From NCBI GenBank assembly GCA_009363875.1, contig CM018695.1, positions 48,469,161-48,533,160 on the forward strand: DNA of 64,000 nt, given 5' to 3'. Shown here in pieces: positions 11,540-22,989 of the stretch (within the stretch, counting starts at the first letter, position 1; each line of letters starts with the position of its first letter). A model generated the notes under the pieces. That model was not told the DNA's origin. It ran no database searches and saw only the letters and a program-made list of their open reading frames with translations. The position numbers and the translations under genes are program-made. Source of the stretch: Mikania micrantha (lineage: Eukaryota > Streptophyta > Magnoliopsida > Asterales > Asteraceae).

Positions 11540-12900
11540 ATTGCCTGGAAAACCTAAATATTGTCTCGGGACCACCAAAATATCGCTAGGGACCGTAAAA
11601 CTCGGCTGGACAAATTTATGTCCCATCCAATCTCCTCGGTATCAAGAACTCTTGCCTCGAGAACCAATATTTCGGTCTGCCTGATATTCTTTCACAACCC
11701 AACGCCTCGGTTCAAATGCTCGCCTTGGGATCCATTGTTTCGAACTGCATGATCTGCTTTCCCATCCCATCGCCTTGGTACCATAAATGCTTGCCTCAAG
11801 AAAATAAGTATCTGCTGACATAATTAATTGTCATATTAGATCGTCTCGTTTTACAAAATATCGCCTCGGTACCATAAATTCGTCCTAAAAAACGACTGAA
11901 TTTTTTCTTAAAGAACATAACTTTTTATATTACTTCGTAATTCTTTTCTTATTAAAAAAATATAAATTCGTCCTAAAAAACCACTCTTTTAAAAGTCGAA
12001 TTTTTTTTTAAAAAACTTAACTTTTTTATATTACCTCGTAATTCTTTTCTTATTAAAAACAATTCGAAGGAAGGAAAAACAAGTTTAATGTTAAACACTC
12101 GATTGCTAAAACCTTATTTTTATAATAATCGACTCGGTTCAAACTTTAAAAAATATTAATTTTAATTTTAGTTATTCAAATACAGCTTTTTGTTATAAGA
12201 ATTTAAACATGCATTGATATTTTACGTTGAAAATGATAATTTAGTTTTAATTTTAATATGAAATTGAGTATTCAATAAGTATTATGTTTTAATTTTTTGT
12301 GATTTTTTTGACGGTCCATTTTTTTATAAAGCCCTCATTTATAATGTTCTTTTTTTTTTGTTATTATAGTTTAAACATGCATTGATTATGTTTTTATTAA
12401 TGGTGAATTTTTTCACCGTTCATTAATTTTAATTTTTGAATAAAAACATAAAAATGAACTATTAATTATAATTTTTAAATAACATTACTGAATCTTAAAA
12501 AAAATATTAAAAATTTAATTCTTATGTGCCACGTCAACGATATATACCACTAATAATATCGCTGACTCATCACATAATATCGCTTACTCATAATGGAAAT
12601 ATTTAATAAGTAATTTTAATGCCACCTCAGCAATCACCAACCAAGTTAATATATCTGACCCATCCCATAAATATCTTTGACTCATCACTAGTGTCGTTGA
12701 CTAGGAATATGATATCACTGACCATTATATACGATTTTTCCCCAATTTCCATGTAAGCGATATTTTAGCATGTTATATTGTTGACTGGACAATATTTTTG
12801 CTGGTCAACGACTAAATTCGTAATTTTCTTGTTCAATGGCTATTTTGGTAAGCTTCTGAGGTCAAACGGCCAATTGGTGATTTTCCCAAATTATTACTTA
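11540..12900. repeat. Repeat-rich region with GCCTCGGTACC words and a tandem duplication
   Basis: From 11540 to 11880, degenerate copies of TCGCCTCGGTACCATAAA recur at uneven spacing. A segment of roughly 90 bp beginning ATAAATTCGTCCTAAAAAA is present twice in tandem (about 11873-11962 and 11963-12058). From 12535 to 12800 the words ATATCGCTGACTCAT and GCGATATTTTA recur. It resembles decayed non-autonomous transposon sequence; I could not define its ends. Confidence 0.5.
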
Positions 12901-13032
12901 TCTTAACTCGTTCCATGTTATAACGCTAGTCATCTGAACCCAAAATACAATAGTGGTTTACCCAAACAAACCTATTAATTTTGCTTTGGGACAAGATTAC
13001 CAAGTCTAATTACGAGAGAAATAAATAGAAGA

Positions 13033-13352
13033 GAAATCAATGTAAAATATCCTGAGAATTGCCTCAACCGGTAAAAGCTCACCCTCCCAAAGTGGAGGTC
13101 TTGGGTTCTAACCTTGTTGAGTGCAATTTAATGAATATCCAGGTGAAGGAACGAATCAGGGCTTTAATCCCAGGTTCGAACCTAATGGGGGGCGAGAATT
13201 TACAGATTTCAGCCGGTTCTCGTGCATCTGGGGGCACACGTGTCTCAAGGTCGGAGATTGAGGATTCGATCTTAGCTATCAATCACCAGGATAACTGAAG
13301 GTAACACGACGAGACAGTATAAGTGCCATTAAAAAAAGAAATCAATGTAAAA
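13033..13352 (+). mobile_element. SINE with two B boxes, 15-bp target duplication
   Basis: The 15-bp sequence GAAATCAATGTAAAA occurs at 13033-13047 and 13338-13352 and brackets a 290-bp body that ends in an A run. Near its start there is an A-box-like TGCCTCAACCGGTAAAAGC and a B box GGTCTTGGGTTCTAACC (13097-13113). A second, perfect B box GGTTCGAACC sits at 13173-13182, suggesting a dimeric or composite tRNA-derived SINE. It lies immediately upstream of the promoter of the ARM/TPR gene. Confidence 0.82.
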
Positions 13353-13385
13353 ATAGATGTCTTTTAACAATATTTTTTGTACAAA

Positions 13386-13397
13386 GATATATTTATA
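13386..13397 (+). promoter_or_regulatory. Probable TATA box of the ARM/TPR gene
   Basis: ATATATTTATAC lies about 50 bp upstream of a GC-richer stretch (13440-13610) that looks like a 5' UTR exon ending at a GT donor at 13618 (TTACTAG|GTATCA). This placement is inferred; no transcript evidence is available. Confidence 0.45.
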
Positions 13398-13429
13398 CAA
13401 ATTAAAATTCCGTTCTAAGTTGATAGTCG

Positions 13430-14745
13430 CCTTTTGAAAGAACCATCCGCAGTCCGCTCTCAAGTCTCAGTGACTCAGTCACTCTTCGCACTCCTTGATC
13501 GGCGACCACCGACCTCCGATTGTACCGCCGTGTGAGATATGCGATGCGGTGAACATCAAGCGACGGTACTGCTGTTCATAAGCTGATAACCTCTTCGATT
13601 TCATATTTCATTACTAGGTATCATTTCTCACTCAGTAACTGCTTCTTCAATGGAGGTTGATTGAATCATGCCCTAATTTGTTTAGTACGAAGACACAGCT
13701 TAAACATATTTTAGTTTGTTTAGCAGACTAGCTTATGATAGGAGTTAAATATAGCTTGTCGATGATGTGTTCAGGCAATTCAAAAATAGGTTTTAGCATT
13801 TTTATGTTTAAAATTGCTTATTGTTCTTATAGATTTGTAGCATTTTGTTATTTCGAGAACTTGGATCTAGACGTGGTTTGGGAAATTGTATTAAAATATT
13901 TTAACATTTTTTTGCATTATCTTGTTTTTGAATTATTAACGTGGTTTGTTTGTTGTTTAGATCTGAACTTATGCAGACGTGTGGTGTTATGCTATATTGG
14001 GAGGCTGATTTTATTTGCAAGGGTTTTATTGTTTGTGTTTGCTTTGTTATAAACAATTGGAACAATTTAAAATATTATTTAATATTATATGACTGTATTC
14101 TGCATGTACCTTCTGTTTTAAAAAGCATGAGGCACACCGAAATGACGGGGTCTCGAGCGAAGGCACTAGGCATCACCTCTTTTCATACGCGAGGCTTAGT
14201 TTATTTATATAAATTATTTTATATTTCCTATAGGTTTCTAGCATCATTTACCCAAAATTTAGACATAAATAAGCTTTATATATGTTTTAATATCTAAATA
14301 ACCTATATGTATAACCTAAAAGGCTACATACAACATAATGATGCACAAATCTATTCCCCATACAAAATGCACGGCTAAAGACTATGCACAAATCTATCCC
14401 CCCAGGCATGTTTTTGAATCCAGATATATGCATATGGATGTAATTGGAGGGATATAGCTCTTCAATTTTGACAACTAAGTTTTGGCAAGAATGAATAACT
14501 TTTAGCGTATCATCAACAATATAGAAAAAATGTTTTCTAGGTGTAAATTTGTGATGAGTTCATATGATTATGTGTATGGATAGGTAAGTTTCATGCTTTC
14601 GCAGGTGTATACACGCATAAATTAAGCTATAATAGATCTGTTAAATGCTAATCAGTATTTTATTTCCTTTTTCCTAATGCAGTGTACATTTGGTTTTTTG
14701 TAAAAAAATAGTATCATGGTTTTAGAAGTTTAAGCAATTAATTCT
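13430..14745 (+). other. Probable 5' UTR exon and leader intron of the ARM/TPR gene
   Basis: A likely untranslated exon at about 13430-13617 is followed by an AT/T-rich intron-like stretch with an acceptor TTTTAG at 14720-14725, 20 bases before the ATG at 14746. A short GAGGC-word fragment at 14125-14195 resembles a common plant dispersed repeat. No coding region is seen. Confidence 0.5.
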
Positions 14746-17700
14746 ATGAGCATGGACAAACTGATCCCTGACTGCCCATACCCTGGATGCTTCTTTTGTG
14801 TCATGAAAGAAGGGAACCCAAACAAGCGAAGAACTAGCGTCATGAAATTTTTCAGAGAGCTGCCTTCACAAGACGATGATGGTCAAGTTCTCCCAATAAG
14901 TGGCCTTTGGAATACAGCTATGGCACATCCTAATAATCCAGAGTTCATTGAGTTGGGTATATTTGAATGCTTGTCAGCACTCATTTGGAAGGGCTTAAAG
15001 AATCGCCGTTGGTTATCTCATGATCAAAACATCTACATACCTTATTATGCTGCACATATAATTGGATCCTACACCATGAACATTGAAGATTTTGCCAAAA
15101 CTGCAGTCAACGCTGGGGTAATCCCACCTTTGGTTGAACTTCTTAGGGGTAGGTTGACCTGGGTTGAACAAAGAGTCGCTGTACGTGCTTTAGGACATTT
15201 AGCTACATATGCAAGCACTTTCTCCGTTGTAGCAAGTCATGGTGAGATTCTTGAACTTTGTATTCAATTAGCAATGAGTTCTCTTGAGATTGTGTATTCT
15301 CACTTTTATCAACATGCTGATAGAAGACTTAGTTACCACTGTGATCTTCTTACACGTGGCATGGGTGGTGTGGAGATGGAATCAAGAAAAGCCGAGGAAT
15401 GGGCTAGTCAATTACAATGTTGGTCTCTTCAACTTATTAACTGTTATGCATTTAAGCCTGATTTTCTTTCTACAATATGCAAACCAGAATTTCTTGTAAA
15501 ACTTCCTGGCTTGTGGGGTGGACTTGTTAATGAAAATTCACCTGCGGGTATTGGCTTATTAAGAACAATCTGTCATCATAAGTTTGGAAGAGGAGCTGTT
15601 AGCAGCTGCCCTGGTGTAATTGATGCATTATGTAATATTGCGCGGTCATCTGATGATTGGCAATATATGGCGATTGATTGTCTTCTATGGCTGCTCCAAG
15701 ACCCTAATACCTTTCATAAGGTAATAGAAAAATGTCTTTAAATGTATTCTATTTTGCTATCACAAATATAATGCTGTGCACGATTACAGCCGTGTTGCAA
15801 AAACTCATAGCACATCCTGTAAAAAGTTTATATATGTGATTTACCACTTGCTTTTAGGCTGGTACTGATAATGAAATGGAATGATAACTAAAAGAGGGAA
15901 TAGAAGGACGATACATAACTTTAGAAGAGCATTTCTGCTTGCTAAGAGGCTTGGAAATAACCTAATAGATTTGGAAAATTATGTTTCTCTGTGTTGAGTC
16001 AATCTCGATTAAACATAATAGATGGAGGGTTTATTATGTAATTTGTTTTATTTAATTATTTAGTCTATTGATTTAAAGGAATAAGTCGATAGAGTTAAGG
16101 ATAACTCTCAGATGGATTTGAGATTATCTGATCCTATTTTTTCTGTGGTTTCTTTTATAAATAGGGATGGTTTTCTTATTTTGATTGTAAGTTTTTTCTA
16201 TCAATTTATTGGAGAAGGATTTCCAGTATTTGTTTTGTGTTCTGATTAAAAGTTCTCGATTGGTGATTGCTTTGATCTGGTACCAATAGCTTCAATTGGT
16301 ATCAGAGCTGCGTTCGACGGGACCGAACCTTGATTCAACGGGCTGAATCAAGCACCACCAGATTCGAAGACTCTGCCATCGAGTTTTTCTCAGACCTACA
16401 AGTGACAAGGAGATCAAGAGCAATGGCGGATTAGGAAGCTCCACCAAATCAACTCACTACGGTTGACAGGAACATCCGAACATCAACGTCCCATTCCAGT
16501 GCCCAATTCTAACCGAAACAAATTACACAATTTGGTCGCTTAGAATAAGGGCAATCTTCAAAGCACATGGAATATGGGAAGCAATTGAACCGGGGATTGC
16601 GGCTGACCCAAAGAAGGATAACGCAGCCATTGCGTTATTGTATCAAGCATTGCCAGAAGACCTGGTTATTCAGATCGCGTACTGCGAACACGCGAAAGAA
16701 ATCTGGGAAGCAATAAAAACCCGACATGTTGGAGTAGAGCGCGTCATGGAAGCACGGCTACAAACTCTAAGTGTCGAATTCGCGGCTGCTAAGATGAAGG
16801 AAGGGGAGAAAATCGATGATTTTGCGGCAAAACTATCTGGTTTGGCCTCAAGATCTGCTGCACTCGGAAAGCCCATCGAAGAGACCACCTTGGTAAGGAA
16901 ATTGCTCACAGGTGTACAAGAAAAGTTTGTCAACATAGCTGCTACAATTGAGCAGCTTGTTGACCTAAACACAGTGAGATTTCAAGAAGTAATTGGAAGA
17001 CTAAAGGCATATGAAGAAAGAACCAGCCTGAAGAACTCCAAAACCAACCATGACCAGCTGTTGTTGTCCTACGAGGAATGGGATATGAAAAGGAAACAAG
17101 GAAAAAGCGCCGGTTGAGGCCGAGGGAATGGCCAAGAGTCACAAGGAAAAGGTCGGGGTCGTGGGCGTGCGGGTGGCAGGGGCAGGGGTGCAGGCCGGGG
17201 TCAATACAACCGGGAAGGATCACAAGATGCTGAAAGAAAAGATAGATCCAAACTGCAATGCTTCAGGTGTGATGCATTTGGACATTTTTCAGCCGACTGC
17301 CCAACTAGAAAGACCGAAGAGAAGGTAAATTTATCACAGGCAAATGCTGATGGGCCTGCTTTGCTTATGGCAGTGGTGGAATCGGCCAAAAGGGAGTTGA
17401 TATATGTAAATGAAGACAAGGTGATCCCAGCCCAATATGAGTCACCCAATGATGGGGAACTTGTGTGGTACTTGGATACCGGAGCCACGAACCACATGAC
17501 TGAAAATAGAAGACTGTTCTCAGCCCTTGACTCAAGTGTAGGTGGAAAAGTAAGATTTGGAGACAACTCCAGTGTTGAGATCGAAGGAAGAGGATCCATC
17601 CTGCTTGAATGCAAGAATGGGGAACAAAGACTCCTAACCGACATCTTATACATCCCATACTTAAAGGCTAATGTCTTTAGTATTGGGCAAGCAGAAGAGG

Positions 17701-20700
17701 GAGGGTGCCAAATCTCCATTAAGGATGGAGTTCTGTCCATATTCGAACAAAACGGGATGCTGTTAATAAAGACCTGCAGATCTCCAAATCGACTCTACAA
17801 GGTAAGTTTGAAAACTGGAACACCAATCTGCCTTCTAACCAAAGTTGGGGACTCAGCCTGGTTGTGGCATGCCCGCCTTGGGCATGTCAATTTTGACACT
17901 ATCAAACGGCTGGGAACAAGCAACCTGGTTCATGGAGTTCCTCCCATTGACCATCCTTCTCAACTATGCGAGGCATGCTTAGCGGGGAAGCACACGAGAC
18001 AAAGTTTTCCAAGTCAAAGTGGATTCAGGGCAGAAAAGCCTTTGGAGCAGGTCTATGCAGACCTGTGCGGGCCAATAACACCTGCAACCAATGCTGGAAA
18101 CAAGTACATTCTGCTGTTTGTTGACGATCACAGCAGATTTATGTGGCCATACTTGCTGAAGACCAAGGACGAAGCACTGGATCGGTTCAAAAACTTCAAG
18201 GCATTGGTGGAAAATCAATATGGCAGAAGGATAAGAGTTCTCAGAACTGGTCGGGGTGGAGAATTCAACTCGAATGAATTCAACTCCTTCTATGAAGAAT
18301 CTGGGATTTCAAGGCAGCTAACGGCTCCCTATACTCCTCAACAAAACGGAATAGTGGAGAGGAGGAATCGAACCGTTATGAGCACAACAAGGAGTATTCT
18401 AAATGCAATGGGCATGCCACAAGTCTTCTGGGCAGAGGCAGTTAGGCATGCTATATATGTCCTAAACCGACTTCCTACAAAAATACTTAAGGATCAAACT
18501 CCTTATGAAGCCTTGAAAGGAACTAAGCCTCGGGTTGATCATCTCAGGGTTTTCGGGTGTGTTGGTTTTGTAAAAACACCCTCACAGTTGACAAAGAAGT
18601 TGGATGACAGGAGTGTTGCAATGGTGCACTTGGGAATTCTGCCGGGGACCAAGGCCTACCGAATGTATGATGTTGAAGGAAAGAAAGTGGTAATCAGCCG
18701 AGATGTAGTTTTTGATGAAGCTCAAGGTTGGAGCTGGACTAAAGACCAAGGCCAAAGACAGTATAAAGAGGCTGACTTTGTGCTACACATCAATCCACAT
18801 GAGGAATGCTCAAGCTCTCAGAATGTTGAAGATCAGGAACCAAGCAGCCCTGTAAGCCCACACATCAACAGCCCAGCCCAAGTCCACAGCCCACCGTCCT
18901 TCAGAGAATCCATCACAGGTTCAGACTCAAGCTTTAGCAGCCCTGAATCTACTATTGCTGAACGTGGACCAATGCTGCCTGGAAGTGTAACAGATCTGTG
19001 TGGTGTCTCAGACCCATCTGTAGCAGAAGATGAGACCTATGATGATACTCCAACACAAGGAATGAAAAGCCTGCATGAAATTTATGATCTCCTTCTCACT
19101 GAAGGAGAACCAGTGAACTTCAAGTAAGCAGCAGGAACTAAAGAATGGGAACAAGCTATGGAAACAGAGATTGCCTCCATTGAAAAGAACAACACTTGGA
19201 AATTAATGGAGTTACCAAGTGGGGGTCATCCGATTGGTCTAAAATGGGTCTACAAAATAAAAAGGAATGCAAGTGGAGCCATAACACGTTACAAGGCAAG
19301 GTTGGTGGCAAAAGGCTACATTCAAAAGTATGGTGTGGACTATGATGAGGTGTTTGCACCCGTAGCAAGATTGGAGACGGTTAGACTCATCCTAGCATTG
19401 GCAGCACAAAGGGGATGGAGTGTTCATCACCTTAACGTGAAAACCGCATTCCTTCATGGGGAATTAAAGGAAGATGTGTTCGTTTCACAGCCAGAAGGTT
19501 TTGTCAAAAAGGGAAAAGAGCACATGGTGTACAAACTAGCCAAGGCTCTATATGGGCTGAAGCAGGCTCCACGGGCTTGGAACATGAAGCTTGATGGAGT
19601 CCTAAAGGGGTACGGGTTCCAAAGATGCAAGCTGGAACAGGCGGTGTACACCAGAAGAACTCATGAAGGCTCATTGTTGGTGGGTATCTATGTAGATGAC
19701 CTAATTGTTACTGGAAACAATGTGGAGCAGATTGTGAAGTTCAAAAGGCAGATGGAAGAAAAGTTTGAGATGAGCGACTTGGGAACATTATCGTACTATC
19801 TTGGATTAGAAGTGATACAAGGGAAAGATGGAATAAAAATAAAACAATCTGGTTATGCTAAGAAAATTCTGCAACAAACTGGAATGTGGGAGTGCAATCC
19901 CACAAAGTACCCTATGGAGCCTGGTCTTAAACTCGTTAAAGATGATGGCAGCAACTTTGTGGATGCAACAGAGTACCGGAAAACAGTGGGATGCCTTCGG
20001 TACTTAACTCACACGCGGCCAGACCTTGCATACTCTGTTGGGTATACCAGTAGGTACATGCAAGCTCCTAGAACTACTCACTTTCAAGCTGTCAAGCAGA
20101 TTCTTCGGTATATAAAAGGAGCTGTTGATCTGGGCATTTGTTATAGAAGAAATGGGAGCAACACTCTTCTGGGTTTCAGCGACAGCAGCCTTCTGGTTAA
20201 TCCGGATGATGGAAAGGGAACAACCGGATTAGTATTCTATTTTGATGATGGACCTGTCAGTTGGTGTTCACAGAAGCAACCTACTGTTGCTTTGTCCTCC
20301 TGCGAATCTGAGTTCATGGCTGCCACACTGGCAGCATGCCAAGCCGTCTGGTTACGTGGTTTGTTGGCTGAGATTACAGGCAGAAAAGAAGAAGTCATTG
20401 TCATCCGGGTAGACAATAAATCAGCCATTGATTTAATGAAAAAGCCTGTTTTCCATGGGAGGAGCAAACATATTGACAGGCGCTATCATTTCATTAGAGA
20501 ATGCGTGGAGAAAAATCAAATAAAGGTTGAGTTTATCAGTGGAGATAAACAGCCTGCTGATATCTTAACAAAGGCTCTACCAAAAGTCAAGTTTGCTGAA
20601 ATGAGGGAAGTACTTGGAGTAAGACCAGTGGAAAGTCATTGAAGACTCAAGATCAAGATTGGGAGGGTGATTGTTGAGTCAATCTCGATTAAACATAATA

Positions 20701-22749
20701 GATGGAGGGTTTATTATGTAATTTGTTTTATTTAATTATTTAGTCTATTGATTTAAAGGAATAAGTCGATAGAGTTAAGGATAACTCTCAGATGGATTTG
20801 AGATTATCTGATCCTATTTTTTCTGTGGTTTCTTTTATAAATAGGGATAGTTTTCTTATTTTGATTGTAAGTTTTTTCTATCAATTTATTGGAGAAGGAT
20901 TTCCAGTATTTGTTTTGTGTTCTGATTAAAAGTTCTCGATTGGTGATTGTTTTGATCTGGTACCAATAGCTTCACTCTGCAGCCATACTATAAGGGTCAC
21001 ACCTACATAGTACCCTACTGCCCTCTATTTAGTTTATTATCAAACTGATGATTATTACATTGTTAAATAATTTATCTTATCACCTTCGATCAGCATAGCC
21101 TTTGTGTGTGGTACCATACTACTATATCAGTCATAAAGTATATAACTATGTGATTATTCTATTAAGATTAAATCAGAAGAAAGGAATATCTCATATTGGG
21201 ACTTCAACATGTATGCAACATTGATGACTCATAGTCTAAATTTGCTTTCATTATACCCGGTTAGGGGTGTTAACAGTCCGGTTTGGCTAGTCTGACTAAA
21301 ATTCTGGGCTGCTTCAATAACGACGGTTCAAAAAATGGCAAACTAAACCATTCAGGTTGGTTTGGTTGGCCAGAAATGCCTGAACAATCCAGTTTGGGGC
21401 TTGGGTGGTTTAAACTGTTTTTTTTTTCCTTTTGTTTAAAATTGTTAGTTTGTACAAGTATAAAATTGTTAAAGATGATTTGTAAATATTATACATATGC
21501 ATAACTGTGTATTCCAAAGTTGGAAAAAAGGTTACAAAATAAAGGTAAACAGCCGGTTCGGTTTATACAGCCAGTTCCAAATTCCTAACTGTTGAACCTA
21601 TTTTTTCAAGCCATGAACCAGACCATAAAATCTAAATCAACTGGTTTGCTTCAGTTGGGCGAATGGGTGGTTCAATCAGTCTGAACACTCCTAACATTCA
21701 TTATTATGGTTATAGATAATTAGATATTTCCTTCAAGATGTGTATTAAAATATTAAATTTGTGTGGTACTTGTAATAAATATAACTTATGCAAGGTGTAT
21801 ATTCTTTTAGGTTGTAGAGAAGGCAGCACCTGCAGTTCTGGATCTAGCAGAGATCTCATCTCTTGGGAATCATAAAAAGCTTGGAGATTTAATTCTCAAT
21901 GTTCTCCAAGAATGCATTCAATCACATGCAACGGGTCGGCATTCTATCAGTAACCGAATAAAAGAAGATGTTGAAGAAATATTGCATTCAAGAGTGCGAT
22001 TCAAGTGGGAAAAAAGTTTGCCAAAAGAGGATCTACATATCAAACAAGCAGCAACATTGGTAGTAAAACTAGAAGGTAATTCCTTATTTTCATCAGGAAA
22101 TATATCCGGAGCCGCCTTGAAATACTCAGAAGCACTAGCATTATGCCCAGTAAGATCAAAAAAAGAAAGAGTTGTGCTGTATAGCAACCGCGCCCAATGT
22201 TATTTATTATTACAACAGCCATTGAGCGCAATAAGTGATGCTACACGTGCACTTTGTCTTCATAATCCAGTTAACCGACATGCTAAAAGCTTATGGAGAC
22301 GAGCACAGGCGTATGATATGTTGGGTTTGGCTAAAGAGAGTTTGCTGGATGCTATTTTGTTTATAAATGAGTGCTCTCAATCAACAGATCCTGATTTGTG
22401 TTCTAGACAGAACAAAGTGCCTGATTATGCTGAACGGTTGGTTAAAAAACAGATGCGTGCTGCTTGGCTGTTTAGAGAAGCTGCTGTTAAACATGGGGGG
22501 ATTGATTTTGAGGCAGATGGCGGTGATGTTAACAAGCAAGCGACGGATGATTCTGAATGGGAAACCGCTAGTGAAAGTGATGTGGGACATGATGGTAGAA
22601 AAGAGATTCACAATGATGATGGTGAATGGGAAAATGATGATGGAATTAAAGGTAAGAATGATAAAAATGCTACACGAGGTATGGTCTTTTGGAGCGTATT
22701 ACGCCCACATTATTTGAAGGGTGTCCGAGTTGACCCTAAGCTCAATTAG
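14746..22749 (+). CDS. ARM-repeat/TPR-domain protein, two coding exons split by a Copia-bearing intron
   Basis: Coding exons are 14746-15720 (325 codons) and 21811-22749 (312 codons plus TAG). The phase-0 intron runs from GTAATA at 15721 to TTTTAG at 21810, giving a 637-aa protein. The N-terminus has a short Cys-rich patch (CPYPGCFFC, residues 10-18). Residues about 60-325 are helical ARM-like repeats (for example the NAGVIPPLVELLRG block). Residues about 405-510 form three TPRs with the carboxylate-clamp positions K411, N415, N451, K484 and R488, which in Hop-like proteins hold the EEVD tail of Hsp70/Hsp90. The tail (about 525-600) is acidic. The arrangement matches the plant 'ARM-repeat/TPR-like' family, whose role is not established; chaperone binding is inferred from the clamp. 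The reading frame is intact, and the inserted retrotransposon, in the same orientation, lies wholly in the intron. Confidence 0.88.
15992..16294 (+). repeat. 5' LTR of the Copia element
   Basis: 303 bp, TG...CA, with a TATA box TTATAAATA near 16155. It is 99.3% identical to the 3' LTR (two substitutions). Confidence 0.97.
16297..16308 (+). promoter_or_regulatory. Primer-binding site of the Copia element
   Basis: TGGTATCAGAGC is complementary to the 3' end of initiator tRNA-Met and starts two bases after the 5' LTR. Confidence 0.93.
16423..17345 (+). pseudogene. Copia gag, broken
   Basis: The likely start ATG at 16423 is followed by TAG as codon 4. A single-base loss near 16478 then changes frame. 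The main gag body is open from about 16480 to 17114 and shows the UBN2-type block WEAIKTRHVG and later LRKLLTG-like sequence (VRKLLTGVQEKF). A TGA at 17115-17117 (probably a former CGA Arg codon) precedes a Gly/Arg-rich stretch and a zinc knuckle CX2CX4HX4C (CFRCDAFGHFSADC, about 17256-17297). After the TGA the same frame runs into pol. Full-length Gag could not be made from this copy without readthrough and frameshifting. Confidence 0.9.
17346..19127 (+). pseudogene. Copia pol part 1: protease and integrase, with a lost integrase Asp
   Basis: The frame is open up to TAA at 19125-19127. The protease motif LDTGATNHM starts near 17473. The GAG-pre-integrase HHCC region follows (WHARLGH...CEACLAGKH). 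The integrase core has DLCGP, the FVDDHSR block and NGIVERRN with the catalytic Glu. The second catalytic position, normally the Asp in a TDRGGEF or SDNGGEF motif, reads TGRGGEF; the codon GGT at 18249-18251 is one base from GAT. That change should abolish strand transfer. The terminal stop lies between integrase and RT in a frame that resumes at once, so it is a nonsense mutation in what was one polyprotein. Confidence 0.93.
19128..20642 (+). pseudogene. Copia pol part 2: reverse transcriptase and RNase H, with an altered RT motif A
   Basis: This continues in the same frame as the upstream pol to the natural stop at 20640-20642. The RT palm begins KWVYKIK and includes motif A as NVKTAFLHG, where the family has DVKTAFLHG. 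The AAC codon at 19434-19436 replaces the catalytic Asp with Asn (a G-to-A change). Motif C, YVDDL, is intact near 19690-19704. RNase H shows GFSDSS, the S-CESEF block (LSSCESEFMA) and DNKSAI. The element's only surviving active-site set is therefore incomplete, and RT activity is unlikely. Confidence 0.93.
20672..20974 (+). repeat. 3' LTR of the Copia element
   Basis: 303 bp, preceded by a purine-rich tract GGGAGGGTGA. It is followed directly by the CTCTG target duplication. Confidence 0.97.
21263..21692. mobile_element. hAT-like non-autonomous element (decayed)
   Basis: Ends AGGGGTGTTAACAG and CTGAACACTCCT are imperfect inverted repeats of the common plant AGGGGTGTTCA type. The body is rich in GGTTCGGTT/GGTTTGG words. 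I could not find a clean 8-bp duplication, so the boundaries are approximate. It lies in the ARM/TPR intron between the Copia and exon 2. Confidence 0.5.
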
Positions 22750-22989
22750 ATTAACTAAAAAAACTTGTGTTTTACATGAGTTGAATAAAGGAAATATTAA
22801 ATAGTGAACGAGTGATAAGAAATAAAGGATTGAATAAAAGGAAAATGAAGTATTACATAGAAAAGAAATAATATATGGATGAGTGAATCGGTAAAATAAG
22901 AAAAGGAAATATTGGGCTCACATAACAATGACATGTGACGCTGAAAGTTCCTTGTTTATTAGGCATAAATATATATTTTTTATATATAG

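Larger units (their letters stand above)
15992..20974 (+). mobile_element. Full-length Copia LTR retrotransposon in the ARM/TPR intron, TSD CTCTG
   Basis: Two 303-bp LTRs (15992-16294 and 20672-20974) begin TGTTGAG and end GCTTCA. They differ at only two sites (16169/20849 G to A; 16270/20950 C to T). The 5-bp duplication CTCTG is at 15987-15991 and 20975-20979. The PBS is TGGTATCAGAGC (16297-16308, initiator tRNA-Met) and the polypurine tract is about 20658-20670. The gene order gag, protease, integrase, RT, RNase H is that of Copia. Coding is broken: a stop at codon 4 of gag, a frameshift near 16478, stops at 17115 and 19125, and changed catalytic residues in integrase and RT. Low LTR divergence means a recent insertion despite these defects. 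Confidence 0.97.

Noticed and set aside
21247..21704. TTCATTAT as an 8-bp target duplication of the hAT-like element
   Set aside because: The two copies are offset from the terminal repeats by different distances, so I could not accept it as the duplication.
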